From Bosea sp. 29B (GTDB lineage: Bacteria > Pseudomonadota > Alphaproteobacteria > Rhizobiales > Beijerinckiaceae): a stretch of 64,000 bases of DNA. Where the stretch lies: NCBI RefSeq assembly GCF_902506165.1, contig NZ_LR733817.1, positions 5,983,583 through 6,047,582 of the forward strand, written 5' to 3'. The notes beneath the pieces are model-generated. The model was not told the DNA's origin. It did no database searches and saw only the letters and a list, made by a program, of their open reading frames with translations. The position numbers were made by a program, and so were the translations under genes. Positions 9,619 through 18,953 of this stretch are shown piece by piece (positions within the stretch are counted from its first letter, which is position 1; every line of letters begins with the position of its first letter).

Positions 9619-9833
9619 CAGAGCGGCTGATTCCCGACCCAATTGCGGGCATTTGCAGTGTCCGGATTCGGGGGCCTGGCTGGCAAACAGCCTGACGTGA
9701 TGGATGGCGTTTCGCGATCGACTGGCGCTGACGCCGGGGCGCTGACGCTCCGCGTTGCAATGATCAGCCTCTCACCTTTTGTCAGCCTTGAGCTCAAGCT
9801 CAAACGGACCGTGAGGCGGCCGAGGCGATGTGT

Positions 9834-10706
9834 TCAGCGCAAGAGGTTCGGGGGCAATGGCGGCTCTTCGCTGAGCAGCGTGATCCTCACCCGCCGGTTC
9901 GGCGAGATGTAGGGATTGTCGGGGAAGACCGGCTCGGTGTCGGCGCGTCCCACCACGGAAGCGAAGCGGTCATTGGGGAACCCTGCGCCCGACAGGATCT
10001 CGCGGACGGCGAGCGCGCGCCCGGTGGTCAGGCTCCAGGGCTCGGCGCCCGCCGCCGCGCCCGGGCGCGTGGCGGCCGTGTGGCCGGTGATGGCCAAGCG
10101 GTTGGGCAGGCGGCGCAGAGTCGGCGCGAGCGTCTCCAGCACGCGACGGGTGCTCGGATAGGGTTGGACCGAGCCCTCGGGGAACATGGAGCGGCCGGAC
10201 TCGTCCATGAGGGCGACATCCAACCCCTCCTTGGTCGGCTCGATCACGATGTTGCGCGACAGATCGGCAATTTCGGGCATGCTCTGGAGCGCCTGCCGGA
10301 GGCTGGCTATCGCGCTGTGGCTGGCCTGCTGGCCGGCAGCCGAGCGGTTGGCCTCGCGGTCGCCGGTGCCGCCGGAGCTGGTCCGGCGCGCTTTGTCCTC
10401 CGGCCTGCTGGTCCCCGTCGCCGCCTCGCGTGGCGGCGACGGCTTGCTGCCTGACTTGTCGAGGGCGGTGCCCCACAGCATGCCGCCAGCGCCACTGGTG
10501 CTGGGGCTCAAAGACCCCGGCGCGAAATACTCCGCCAGGCCTTCCTTCTGCTCCTGCGTCGTCATGCTGATCAGCCACATCAGCAGAAAGAACGCCATCA
10601 TGGCGGTCACGAAGTCCGCATAGGCGATCTTCCAGGCGCCGCCATGGTGCGCATGAGCGGCCTTCTTGACCTTCTTGACGATAATCTGCTGGACGGGCTT
10701 GGTCAT
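9834..10706 (-). CDS. motB: Flagellar motor stator protein MotB
   Basis: A 290-residue stator subunit. The single membrane helix near residues 24-47 has the proton-carrying aspartate in WKIAYADFVTAMMAFFLLMWL. A linker of about 90 residues rich in Ser, Gly and Ala follows. The C-terminal OmpA/MotB domain (about 140-285), which anchors the stator to peptidoglycan, shows ITGHTAATRP, LTTGRALAVREIL and NRRVRITLL. It follows motA with a 28-base gap, and together they form the ion channel that turns the flagellum. The chemotaxis receptors at the window start belong to the same behaviour. Confidence 0.95.
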   Translation of the reverse strand: MTKPVQQIIVKKVKKAAHAHHGGAWKIAYADFVTAMMAFFLLMWLISMTTQEQKEGLAEYFAPGSLSPSTSGAGGMLWGTALDKSGSKPSPPREAATGTSRPEDKARRTSSGGTGDREANRSAAGQQASHSAIASLRQALQSMPEIADLSRNIVIEPTKEGLDVALMDESGRSMFPEGSVQPYPSTRRVLETLAPTLRRLPNRLAITGHTAATRPGAAAGAEPWSLTTGRALAVREILSGAGFPNDRFASVVGRADTEPVFPDNPYISPNRRVRITLLSEEPPLPPNLLR

Positions 10707-10734
10707 CGGGTCCCTGCTGGAGATTGAGCCGGAT

Positions 10735-11592
10735 CTAGGCGGCCAGTTTGGCGGTTGCCGCTTCCACTTCGCTGAAGGTCGGGCGGACGTCGCTCATCAG
10801 AGCCTTGCGAGCAAATTCGACCGCCATCACCGGCGGCTGGCCGCTGATATGGGCGAGGAGACCCGCCTTGAGCGACAGGAAGTATTTGGCTTCCGCCTCG
10901 AAGGTGCTCTTGAGCGACGCCGCCATCGGCGCGAAGAAGCCGTAGGCGACGAAGACGCCGAAGAAGGTGCCGACGAGCGCGCCGCCGATCAGATGTCCCA
11001 GCACCTCCGGCGGCTCCTTGATCGCCCCCATCGTCTTGATCACGCCGAGCACGGCGGCGACGATGCCGAGCGCCGGTGTTCCGTCGGCGATCGACTGCAT
11101 GGCCGAAACGAGACGCTCCTGCTCCTGGTGGTGCGTCTCCAGTTCCTCGTCCATGAGCGCGTCGATCTCGTGGGCGTTGTTGGCGCCCAGCGTCAACATG
11201 CGCATGTAGTCGCAGACGAACTCGACTGCATGATGGTTCGCGGCAAATGTCGGGAAGGCATTGAACAGCGTCGACTTTTCCGGATTTTCAATGTGCTCCT
11301 CGACGGCGAGCATGCCCTTCTGCTTCACGAGCTTGTACAGCGAATACTGCATCCCCAGCAGTTCGACATAGCATTCCTGCGAGTACTTGGAGCCCTTCAT
11401 GATCGTGCCGAGCATGGAGGGCACGGCCTTGAGGACCGGCGCGGGATTGCCGATGATGAAGGCACCGATCGCTGCGCCGAGGATGATGACGAACTCGAAC
11501 GGCTGCCAGAGGACCTCGAGGTGGCCACCCATGGCCGCGTAACTGCCGAAGACGCAGACGAAGACAATGATTGCGCCGACGATCAGCCGCAT
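10735..11592 (-). CDS. motA: Flagellar motor stator protein MotA
   Basis: A 285-residue four-helix membrane subunit of the proton-driven stator. Helices are visible at residues 2-20 (LIVGAIIVFVCVFGSYAAM), about 30-50, about 170-190 (GIVAAVLGVIKTMG) and about 200-222 (LVGTFFGVFVAYGFFAP). The large cytoplasmic loop between helices two and three carries the charged residues that contact FliG. Length matches family members. First gene of a motAB pair; a promoter would lie in 11593-11700, but no clear flagellar-class promoter is visible there. Confidence 0.95.
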   Translation of the reverse strand: MRLIVGAIIVFVCVFGSYAAMGGHLEVLWQPFEFVIILGAAIGAFIIGNPAPVLKAVPSMLGTIMKGSKYSQECYVELLGMQYSLYKLVKQKGMLAVEEHIENPEKSTLFNAFPTFAANHHAVEFVCDYMRMLTLGANNAHEIDALMDEELETHHQEQERLVSAMQSIADGTPALGIVAAVLGVIKTMGAIKEPPEVLGHLIGGALVGTFFGVFVAYGFFAPMAASLKSTFEAEAKYFLSLKAGLLAHISGQPPVMAVEFARKALMSDVRPTFSEVEAATAKLAA

Positions 11593-11900
11593 GGTGTGTC
11601 ACCCTCGCACCGCAGCAGCTACAGCCCGCGCGAAGCCACCACCCATCCGAGGAAATGACTGATCAAGGTTAAGGGCGAGTTAGGGGCATGGCAGGCCTGG
11701 GGCGACAAATTGGCCCAGGGGAGGACATCGGCGTGCAATGACGAGCCCGCGGCTCGCTTGGTGAGCAGCAACTCTTGCGAATGCCCGCAGAGGGCCGATC
11801 GCGGTTAGTAAGCAACGGTCGCCTGATTACATCTGCTTTCCGGCAGTAATCGAACGTCGGCTCTGGCCCTTAGCGGACGCTCGCTTTTCGCGTACCCCCC
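11593..11900. other. Intergenic region upstream of motA and downstream of the autotransporter gene
   Basis: About 308 bases between two minus-strand genes. It should hold the motA promoter and the end of the autotransporter transcript. I see only a weak GAGCCCGCGGCTC dyad near 11743 and no convincing terminator, repeat or extra reading frame. Confidence 0.5.
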
Positions 11901-14702
11901 TCAGAACCTCACCGCGAGGTTTGCCTTGAAGGCGTGGTCCTGAGCGTCGTTTGCGAGCTGGGCTGTGTAGGAGGCGCCGAGGCTGACATTCGGACCGAGC
12001 CCGAGGTCGAGCCCGGCCTCGACCAGGGCGGCGTCCCGCGCGATCGGCAGGCCGGCGATGGCGAACGGGTTGCTGCCGGCGAAGGCGAGCGTCGTCTTCG
12101 GATCGACATCGCCGAAGGCATGGCGCCAGCCGAGCCCGCCGCGCAGGGTCAGGTCCATGCCGGAAAGCCGGGTCGTCGTCGCGGCGCGCAGGCCGAGCGT
12201 GGTGTAGCCGAGGCTGGTGTCGTCGCTGGCGGCCGAGAGAGCCGCGCTCCCGCCCCGTTCCTGGAAGCGATCGCTGCGCAGCACGACATAGGCCAGGCCG
12301 GCGAAGGGTTCGAGCGCAACCCGGCCCAAAGCGGTCTGGCCGAGATCGAGGCGATAGCCGAGCTCGCCGAAGGCCTGGGCCGTGCCGGCATCGTAATCGG
12401 CCCGCAAAGTATCGCCGAGCCCGGCCGAGACGATGCTGCGGCGGGTCGAGAGATCGTGCCAAGTGTAGCTCAGGCCGGCGCGCAGGTTCAGGGCGCCCCA
12501 TTGCCCGCCACCATAGAGACCGAGATGGTAATTGTCGCTCTCGCCCGAGGAGAGCCGGCCGTTGACGTCGAACTTGCTGTGGCTGAAGCCGGCGACGACG
12601 CCAAGGCGCAGGGCCTCGAAGACGGCCGCATCGGCGCCGACCAGCAGGCCGCCGGTCGAACGCGAGAGGCTCGCGGCATTGCCGTCGCTGCGCGTGCGGC
12701 CCCAGGAGCCATAGCCCTGGCCCCAGACGGCAAAGCGCTCGGCCGAAGGCGGCTTCGGCAGCGGCCCCTTCACCGCCGGAGCGAGGTCGGCAGTGAAGCC
12801 GTAAGACAGCGTCGCCATCGGGGCGGCGCCGACCGCGCCGAAAGCCGAGCGCAAGCGGTCGTTCACCGCCGAGCGCACATGCCAGCTCTCGTCGACCAGC
12901 ACGGTGCGGGCCGAGGCATGGATCTCGCCGGCGAGCTGGCGGAGCGCGCCTTGGCCCGCCTCGACCGTCGGCTGGTTGTAGACGCCGGTCTGGACGGCAT
13001 TGCCGGTCGGCAGGCTGTCGATCGCCTGGCCGACCGCCTGCTCATTGCCAGTACCGCCGATGTTGCCGGCCGTCGCGGTCTGGACCACCGTCAGATAGGC
13101 ATTGGTCGCGTCGCTGCTGTTGCGCAAAGTGAGGAAAGCCGTCAGCACCAGATCGCCGCTATAGCTGCCGGTCAGTCCGGTCGAAGTCAGGATGGTGTAG
13201 CGCTGGCCGGCGACATAGGTCGCGCCGGTGGTATTCACCACCGAGACCGTCGCGCCATTGGCGAGCGTCGCCGTCCCCTTCACGTCGATCCGGTCGGAGG
13301 TCGCGCTGCCCGGATCGATCTCGACCTCGTAGACCGCGCCGGCATTCTGGACATAGGCGCCGTTGACGGTGAGCGTGCCGATCGAGTTGCCCGGTGTGAT
13401 CCTGGCACCCGAAGCCAGCGTCAGCGCCCCGACCGTACCCGATCCGCCGAGCCGCGCGCCCGACCCAACCGTCACCGCCGAGCCGGCAAGCGAGCCGTTC
13501 ACGATCAGAGCGCCTTCGTCGACGCTGGTCGTGCCGGCAAAGCCGGAGCTGTCGCTGGTGATCGTCCAGGTGCCCGCGCCGATCTTCTCCAGCTTGTCGA
13601 AGCCCTGGTACTGGCTCATGCTGCCGATGCCGCCATCCAGCGTCCAGTTGTCGGCGCCGCCCAGACGCAGGACGTCCCGGGTGCCCGCGGCGCTCGCAAC
13701 GACGTTGCCGATGATCTGCGAACCGGCCTGCAGCTCGAGGATGAGATTAACCCCGGCTGCCTGGTTGGACATTGAGATCGCGTTGGCCGCGCCGGCGCCG
13801 GCCCGGATCGTGCCGCTGTTGATGATCGAGATCGTCGATGGAAAATTGCTGTTCGTAATGGCGGCCGCGCCATTGCCGCCTTCGATGACGCCGGTGCCGA
13901 GATTGTAGATCGTCACTGGAGTAGCGGAGGCGCCGCGGCCGACGATCGCCGCCTCGCCTGGGCCTGCGACGGCCGACCCGCCGCGGATCGTGCCGTAATT
14001 GGTGATGGTCGCCGCCTTGCTGGTCGTGCTCACGTACACGCCCGCGCCGGTATGCCCGCCGGCTGTGCTGTTGCCGCCCTGAATGACGCCGCTGGCATTG
14101 TTGATCAGCGTCGCGCCGGTGTTGAGGATGTTGACGCCGGAGCCATTGTTGCCGAGGCCCGAGCCCGTCCCGGTGCCGCCGCTGACCGTGCCGTTGTTGA
14201 CGAAGGTCACGACATTGAGGAGCGAGACGCCGAGGCCTCCGGAAGCGGCAGCCCCGCCGCTGATCGAGCCATTGTTGACGACCTGCCCGGAGCTGGCGCC
14301 AACCGTCGTGATGCCGCTGTTGACAACCAGGCCGGAGCTCCCGGTCCCGCCGACGAAGGTGCCGGAAATGATCAGCGAACCGCTCGGAAAATTGCCGTTG
14401 ACGGTGATGCTGCTGGCTCCGGCTCCCGACAGGACGAACCCTTGCGTGTCGATCGTCAGCGACTTGGTGGGCGTTGCCAGATTGGGCGCGGTTGTGACCG
14501 TGAAACTCTGGGTGAAGACGATCGTCGAGCTTGCATCCGGGCTCGCATTCGCCGCGGCGATCGCGTCGCGCAGCTCTGTTTCGTTGCCGACGAGATAGGT
14601 CGCGGCCGGGGCCGCCGAGTTGGCCAAGCCCAGCGCCAAAGCAGCGAGGCTGACGGTGCGGAGAAATTGTCCTGCTGCGAAACCCTTCGAACCAGCGCGC
14701 AT
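11901..14702 (-). CDS. Autotransporter (type Va secretion) with beta-helical passenger
   Basis: A 933-residue self-secreting surface protein. An extended signal peptide ends near APAATYLVG. The passenger (about 35-610) is rich in Gly, Ser, Thr and Asn with repeated VNNGTVSGG / INSGTIRAG units, which predict a right-handed beta helix. It includes the autotransporter-associated segment GTTSVDEGALIVNGSLAGS and GNSIGTLTVNGAYVQNAG. The C-terminal 12-stranded barrel starts around FAVWGQGYGSWG and ends in phenylalanine (NLAVRF), as required for outer-membrane insertion. The ATG at 14702 follows a G-rich ribosome site; an upstream ATG at 14756 would spoil the signal peptide. The ligand or adhesive role is unknown. 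Confidence 0.9.
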   Translation of the reverse strand: MRAGSKGFAAGQFLRTVSLAALALGLANSAAPAATYLVGNETELRDAIAAANASPDASSTIVFTQSFTVTTAPNLATPTKSLTIDTQGFVLSGAGASSITVNGNFPSGSLIISGTFVGGTGSSGLVVNSGITTVGASSGQVVNNGSISGGAAASGGLGVSLLNVVTFVNNGTVSGGTGTGSGLGNNGSGVNILNTGATLINNASGVIQGGNSTAGGHTGAGVYVSTTSKAATITNYGTIRGGSAVAGPGEAAIVGRGASATPVTIYNLGTGVIEGGNGAAAITNSNFPSTISIINSGTIRAGAGAANAISMSNQAAGVNLILELQAGSQIIGNVVASAAGTRDVLRLGGADNWTLDGGIGSMSQYQGFDKLEKIGAGTWTITSDSSGFAGTTSVDEGALIVNGSLAGSAVTVGSGARLGGSGTVGALTLASGARITPGNSIGTLTVNGAYVQNAGAVYEVEIDPGSATSDRIDVKGTATLANGATVSVVNTTGATYVAGQRYTILTSTGLTGSYSGDLVLTAFLTLRNSSDATNAYLTVVQTATAGNIGGTGNEQAVGQAIDSLPTGNAVQTGVYNQPTVEAGQGALRQLAGEIHASARTVLVDESWHVRSAVNDRLRSAFGAVGAAPMATLSYGFTADLAPAVKGPLPKPPSAERFAVWGQGYGSWGRTRSDGNAASLSRSTGGLLVGADAAVFEALRLGVVAGFSHSKFDVNGRLSSGESDNYHLGLYGGGQWGALNLRAGLSYTWHDLSTRRSIVSAGLGDTLRADYDAGTAQAFGELGYRLDLGQTALGRVALEPFAGLAYVVLRSDRFQERGGSAALSAASDDTSLGYTTLGLRAATTTRLSGMDLTLRGGLGWRHAFGDVDPKTTLAFAGSNPFAIAGLPIARDAALVEAGLDLGLGPNVSLGASYTAQLANDAQDHAFKANLAVRF

Positions 14703-14865
14703 GCAACCCCCCGGTAGCCAGCGCCGCCTGAAACGATTCAAGCGGCGTACAACCATGACTAGAGTCGGCCCGCTAAGGGAATGTTAAGACCTGAGGCAAA
14801 AACCGCATCGGGGGCCTGCGTCCGATGCAGGCGCAGGCGGAACCCGCACCCCTGCCCTCGCGCAA

Positions 14866-14893
14866 TAAAAAAGCCGGCCCCTCGGGGCCGGCT
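14866..14893 (-). terminator. Rho-independent terminator of the TonB-receptor gene
   Basis: A perfect 10-pair stem (14872-14881 with 14884-14893) is followed on the minus strand by a run of T (complement of AAAAAA at 14867-14872). It lies 26 bases beyond the receptor's stop codon. Confidence 0.88.
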
Positions 14894-14918
14894 GAAGTGG
14901 TCTCGAAACTCGCCGCGC

Positions 14919-17186
14919 TCAGAACTGGTACTTGAGCGTCGCCTTCACGGTGCGGCCGGGCTCGCTGTAGTAGTCGCGCGGCTGCGGACGGGAGAGCGGC
15001 ACGTTGGCGGCATCGAAGTACTTGCGATCGAAGATGTTGTAGACGCCGATCTGCAATTCGAGGTCGGCAATCTCCGGCATCGGGCGCCACCAGGCCGAGG
15101 CGTTGACGAGCGTATAGCCCGGTGCCTTGAAGCCGGTGCCGGCCTGGACCGTCGAGACGTCGTCGCGCTTGCCGGCCATCTTGGCCGAGATCTCGGCGCC
15201 CCAGCGATCCGTGCCGTAGGCGACGGCGACGATGCCCTGCATCGGCGGGATCGAGTTCAGGAAGATGTCGTCGGTCTTGTTGCGGCCGCGGGTATAGGCG
15301 AAGGAGCCGCGCACCAGCCAGTTCGGCGCGAAACCGTATTGCCCGTTGATCTCGACGCCCTGGATCTCGGCGCGCGGGATGTTGCGCAGGCCGACGATGC
15401 CGCCCTGCGGGTAGAGGCCCCCCACGCCCGCGGCCTGCTGCTGATACTGCTCGATATAGTTGCGGTAGCTGGTGTGGAAATAGGTGATCGAGCCGCCGAG
15501 CTGCTTGTCGCCGAAGCGGACGCCGACATCGACGCCGTTGCCCTCCTCCGGACGCAGGAGCGGATTGCCGGCGCGCAGATAGGTGCTCGGCCCGCCGAAG
15601 CGGCCATAGAGCTCGTCCGCCGTCGGCGCCCGGAAGCTCTTGGCCCATTGCGCGAACACGGTGACGTCCTTCACGAAAGGCGCGTTCTTCAGGATGTCGT
15701 ATTCCAGCCTGACGCGCGGCGACCAGGCCGAGTCGCTCGACGACGGCGGCAGGCCGACCGGGCGCGAGCCGCCGGCTGAATAGGCCGGCGTCGTCTGCGG
15801 CTTCTCCTCATACCAGTCGAAGCGCACGCCGGGCGTGATACGCAGGCGGTTTTCGAGCAGGCCGATCTCGTCCTGGACATAGATGCCGACGAGGCGCCCA
15901 TCGACATCGGGCTGGTCCGACTGGTTGGTGAACAGGTTGTTGCAGGTGGCGAGTGCGCCGGTGAACGAGCCGGAGGCCGGCCGCGTCGGGCAATTGTCGA
16001 TGCCCGATGAATACTGCTTTAGCGACGACATGCGCAGCTCGGTGCCGAGCAGGACGCGATGCGAGAGCCCGCCAGTCTGCAGGTTCTTGATGACGTGGCC
16101 GTTGAAGCCGTAGGCGGTCTGCTCGTTCTCGTTGTCGCGGCCATAGGGCCCGATGATGCTGGTGTAGCGATAGGCGCTGACCAGGTCGTTGCGCTTCAGC
16201 CGCTGCCAGTACAGATTCGCATGCGCCTCGTCGATGAGGAGGCCACCGGGCTGCTTGTAGTCATAGGTCAGCGAGACACGGTTGCGCTCGACGTCCTCGC
16301 CGGTCTGGTAGGCACCCGGGCGGAAATTGCCCGTCAGCGACACCGTGCTGGTCCGGGTCTGGATCCGGTCGGCGCGCTTGAAAAACTCGCCGGTGATGCC
16401 GAAGCGATGGGCTTCGCCGACCTGCTGGTAGATCTTGCCGAGGAAGCTGTACTGGTTGAAATCGGCCGGGTTCGGCGCCGTGCGGGTCGCGCCGATCGAC
16501 TTGTCGTTGCCCTTGCTGTCGATCTCGTGGCCGTTGCGGAAGCCGCCCTGCAGCAGCACTGATGTGTTGCCCATGCGCGCCGCAGCTGCCGCGCTGCCGA
16601 ACCAGGCCCGGTCGGTGCTGTCATAGCCGGTCTTGGCGAGCGCTCCGTAGGAGCGCCCATTGCGGATGATGTCCTCGGGATCGAGCGTACGTACCGCTAG
16701 TGCGCCGCCCAGCGCGCCGCCGCCGAGCGTGGCGCCGCCGCTGCCGCCGCGCAGCAGGTCGAGCGAGGACAGCGAGTCGAAGTCGAAGGCGTTCGTGCCG
16801 GCGCGGTTGACGCGGGTGTCGATCAGGAAGGGCTGGCGGATGCCGTCGATCGTCGTCAGCACGCGCGCGCCGTCCAGGCCGCGAATGTTGAGCGAGCCGT
16901 TCTGACGGTTGAAGGTGATGCCCGCCTCGACCCGGTTCGACAGGTCCGTCAGGCTCTGCACCTGCTGACGGTCGAGCTGGGCGCGGGTGGTGGTGGTCGT
17001 CGTCGGCCCCTGCAACAGCGGCGCCGCCTCACGCTCGCCCTGCACGTTGATCTGGTCGAGCTGCACCTGCTCGGTGACCGCGGGCGGAGCGGGATTGCGT
17101 TGCTGCTGCGCCAGCGCCGGCGCCGCCGCCAGCATCAAGGCTCCAAGCGCCACGCCCCGGCGCAGCCCGCTGCAATTCATCCCCAT
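14919..17186 (-). CDS. TonB-dependent outer-membrane receptor, hemoglobin/heme/lactoferrin type
   Basis: A 755-residue outer-membrane importer. A signal peptide ends near APALAQ (residue 26). The plug domain (about 45-165) begins LDQINVQGEREAAP and includes NIRGLDGARVLTTIDGIRQP. The barrel ends LKYQF with the terminal Phe. A FRAP box (SFRAPTADELYGRF) and NPLL box (AGNPLLRPEEG) are present, the arrangement of heme and hemoglobin receptors, but no histidine lies between them. TonB energises uptake. The gene stands alone, with its own terminator and a palindrome-bearing AT-rich upstream region; no hmu-type ABC genes are nearby. Confidence 0.88.
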   Translation of the reverse strand: MGMNCSGLRRGVALGALMLAAAPALAQQQRNPAPPAVTEQVQLDQINVQGEREAAPLLQGPTTTTTTRAQLDRQQVQSLTDLSNRVEAGITFNRQNGSLNIRGLDGARVLTTIDGIRQPFLIDTRVNRAGTNAFDFDSLSSLDLLRGGSGGATLGGGALGGALAVRTLDPEDIIRNGRSYGALAKTGYDSTDRAWFGSAAAAARMGNTSVLLQGGFRNGHEIDSKGNDKSIGATRTAPNPADFNQYSFLGKIYQQVGEAHRFGITGEFFKRADRIQTRTSTVSLTGNFRPGAYQTGEDVERNRVSLTYDYKQPGGLLIDEAHANLYWQRLKRNDLVSAYRYTSIIGPYGRDNENEQTAYGFNGHVIKNLQTGGLSHRVLLGTELRMSSLKQYSSGIDNCPTRPASGSFTGALATCNNLFTNQSDQPDVDGRLVGIYVQDEIGLLENRLRITPGVRFDWYEEKPQTTPAYSAGGSRPVGLPPSSSDSAWSPRVRLEYDILKNAPFVKDVTVFAQWAKSFRAPTADELYGRFGGPSTYLRAGNPLLRPEEGNGVDVGVRFGDKQLGGSITYFHTSYRNYIEQYQQQAAGVGGLYPQGGIVGLRNIPRAEIQGVEINGQYGFAPNWLVRGSFAYTRGRNKTDDIFLNSIPPMQGIVAVAYGTDRWGAEISAKMAGKRDDVSTVQAGTGFKAPGYTLVNASAWWRPMPEIADLELQIGVYNIFDRKYFDAANVPLSRPQPRDYYSEPGRTVKATLKYQF

Positions 17187-17540
17187 CGCCCATGTCCTGT
17201 CGCTGAGAAGCAGATCGGCTTGCCAAACTGACTTGCCAAGTCGAATTGCTTTTTATAATCCGTGAAAACTAGGCCTTGCGCCTTACTTTCACCATCAGCG
17301 GTTATTAAAGCTCAATTTAACTGTCAATAGACTCGCGATTGCGTGATAGATTACTTACTTATTGGAATTCTAAACTGAGTTTATCATTCGTCTAAACTGA
17401 AATACGGATAATGGCCGAGACGGACATGCGATCGGCCTCGCAAAGCTGTGATGGCCCTGCTCCCGCCACACGCGTGCTCGTGTATTGCAGCGCGAAAAGC
17501 GGCTGGCATCATCAGCCCACCGCAGAACGGACTTTTCTTC
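17187..17540. promoter_or_regulatory. AT-rich divergent control region between the heme-type receptor and the amine oxidase
   Basis: About 350 bases, markedly more AT-rich than the rest of the window. On the minus strand a TTGACA hexamer (complement of 17322-17327) could be a -35 element for the receptor, but the -10 candidate is weak. The operator-like repeats at 17368-17400 are listed separately. I find no reading frame here that looks coding. Confidence 0.5.
17368..17400 (-). promoter_or_regulatory. Putative iron/heme-responsive operator: direct repeat plus palindrome
   Basis: The 10-mer TCTAAACTGA occurs at 17369-17378 and again at 17391-17400, exactly 22 bases apart (two helical turns). 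The first copy forms the palindrome TAAAC-TGA-GTTTA at 17371-17383. Read on the minus strand, TTTAGAA (17368-17374) equals a half-site of the Irr ICE box known from rhizobia. This fits control of a heme-type receptor by Irr or another Fur-family protein, which is inference. Confidence 0.45.
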
Positions 17541-18857
17541 ATGCTCGACCGCCGGACATTGCTGACAGGCGCTGGCGCGCTGGCGATGAGCGCCGCCAGC
17601 TGCCCCTCGCCCGCCCGCGCCGCCGAGCCGGACGCGGTGGTGATCGGGGCCGGAGCGGCCGGCATCGCCGCGGCGAGGCAGCTCCAGGCCGCCGGGCGCT
17701 CTGTGGTCGTGCTCGAAGCCCGCGATCGCCTCGGCGGCCGGACCTTCACCGATTCCACGCTCGGCCCGGCCTATGACGCCGGGGCGATGTTCATCCACTG
17801 GGCCGAGCGCAATCCCTGGACCGAGATCGCCCGCGAGCTCGGCGTGCAGACCCCGAACGAGAGCCGGGGCGGCGGCTTCCAGCTCTTCCAGAGCGGCAAG
17901 CCCATGCCCGCCGGCGACCGCGCGCGCCGCCGCGGCGCTTTCGGCGAGATCGACCGAAGGCTCGACAATGCCGACCTGGACGATCGCGACCTCTCGGTCG
18001 CCGAGGTGCTGGGCGATCTCGGCCCCGATCTCGCGCCGGTCGCGGCCTCCGGCATGCTGCTCTCGATCGGCGAGGAATCGGCGCGCATCTCGGCCCGCGA
18101 CTATCAGCGGCTCTGGGCGGGCGAGGACTATGTCGTGCCGAGCGGCTACGGCAATCTCGTCGCCCGCTACGCTGAAGGCCTCGACATCCGCCTCGGCCAG
18201 CCGGTCACGGCGATCGACTGGAGCGGCCCGCGCGTCGCCATCACCACCGCCGCGGGAACGCTCCGGGCTCGCGCCTGCATCGTCACCGTGCCGGTCGGCG
18301 TGCTGAAGTCGGGCGCGATCCGCTTCACGCCCCAGCTTCCCGCCCGCACCCGCGACGCGCTCGCCGGCATCGGCATGGGCGCGCTCACCAAGATCGCGCT
18401 CAAGGTCGCAGGTGATCGTTTCGGCATCACGCCCGGCACGACCTATTTCGAGGCCGGCTCGGCGGAGCGGCTGATCAGCTTCGATCTCTTCCCCGACGAT
18501 CGCGAGCTGGTGATCGGCTATTGCGGCGGCGATTTCGCCCGCGACCTCTCGGGCGCGGGCCCCGCGGCCGCCCGCGAGCAGATCGTCGACCTGCTCGCCG
18601 CAATGGTCGGGACCGAATTCCGCAAGGCGGCAGGCCCGGTCTCCTTCCCGGCCTGGTGGACCGACCCGTTCTCGCACGGCTCCTATTCCGTTTGCCGGCC
18701 AGGGCATGCCGGTGCGCGCGAGATCATGGCCGAGCCGATCGGCGGCAAGCTCTGGCTCGCCGGCGAGGCGACCGCCGGCGGCGGCGCCATGACCGCGGGC
18801 GGCGCGACCCTGGCCGGCCGCACGGCTGCGGCTGCGGCGGCTCGCCTCAAGGTCTAG
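17541..18857 (+). CDS. Flavin-containing amine oxidase (FAD-dependent), Tat-exported
   Basis: A 438-residue monoamine-oxidase-type flavoenzyme. The ATG giving MLDRRTLLTGAGALAMS is chosen because it starts a twin-arginine signal peptide; cleavage is likely near residue 28. The FAD-binding motif VVIGAGAAGIAAARQL is at about 33-48, followed by VLEARDRLGGRT. The C-terminal FAD-contacting segment LWLAGEATAGGGAMTAGG is at about 400-420. Such enzymes oxidise amines or amino acids to imines and hydrogen peroxide. Tat export suggests folding with FAD in the cytoplasm and action in the periplasm. The following secreted-protein gene lies about 96 bases downstream. Confidence 0.85.
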   Translation: MLDRRTLLTGAGALAMSAASCPSPARAAEPDAVVIGAGAAGIAAARQLQAAGRSVVVLEARDRLGGRTFTDSTLGPAYDAGAMFIHWAERNPWTEIARELGVQTPNESRGGGFQLFQSGKPMPAGDRARRRGAFGEIDRRLDNADLDDRDLSVAEVLGDLGPDLAPVAASGMLLSIGEESARISARDYQRLWAGEDYVVPSGYGNLVARYAEGLDIRLGQPVTAIDWSGPRVAITTAAGTLRARACIVTVPVGVLKSGAIRFTPQLPARTRDALAGIGMGALTKIALKVAGDRFGITPGTTYFEAGSAERLISFDLFPDDRELVIGYCGGDFARDLSGAGPAAAREQIVDLLAAMVGTEFRKAAGPVSFPAWWTDPFSHGSYSVCRPGHAGAREIMAEPIGGKLWLAGEATAGGGAMTAGGATLAGRTAAAAAARLKV

Positions 18858-18953
18858 GCGTCCCCGAGACCGGCTCTGGCACGGACAAGGCTTGCCCAAC
18901 CCGGCAGGTCTTTGCCACCATGGCCGCGCTGGGGATCGATGCGGAGCCTGATG

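Noticed and set aside
11934..13775. Plus-strand open frame of about 610 codons opposite the autotransporter
   Set aside because: Low-complexity Ala/Arg/Glu sequence with no motif; shadow of the passenger and barrel coding frame.
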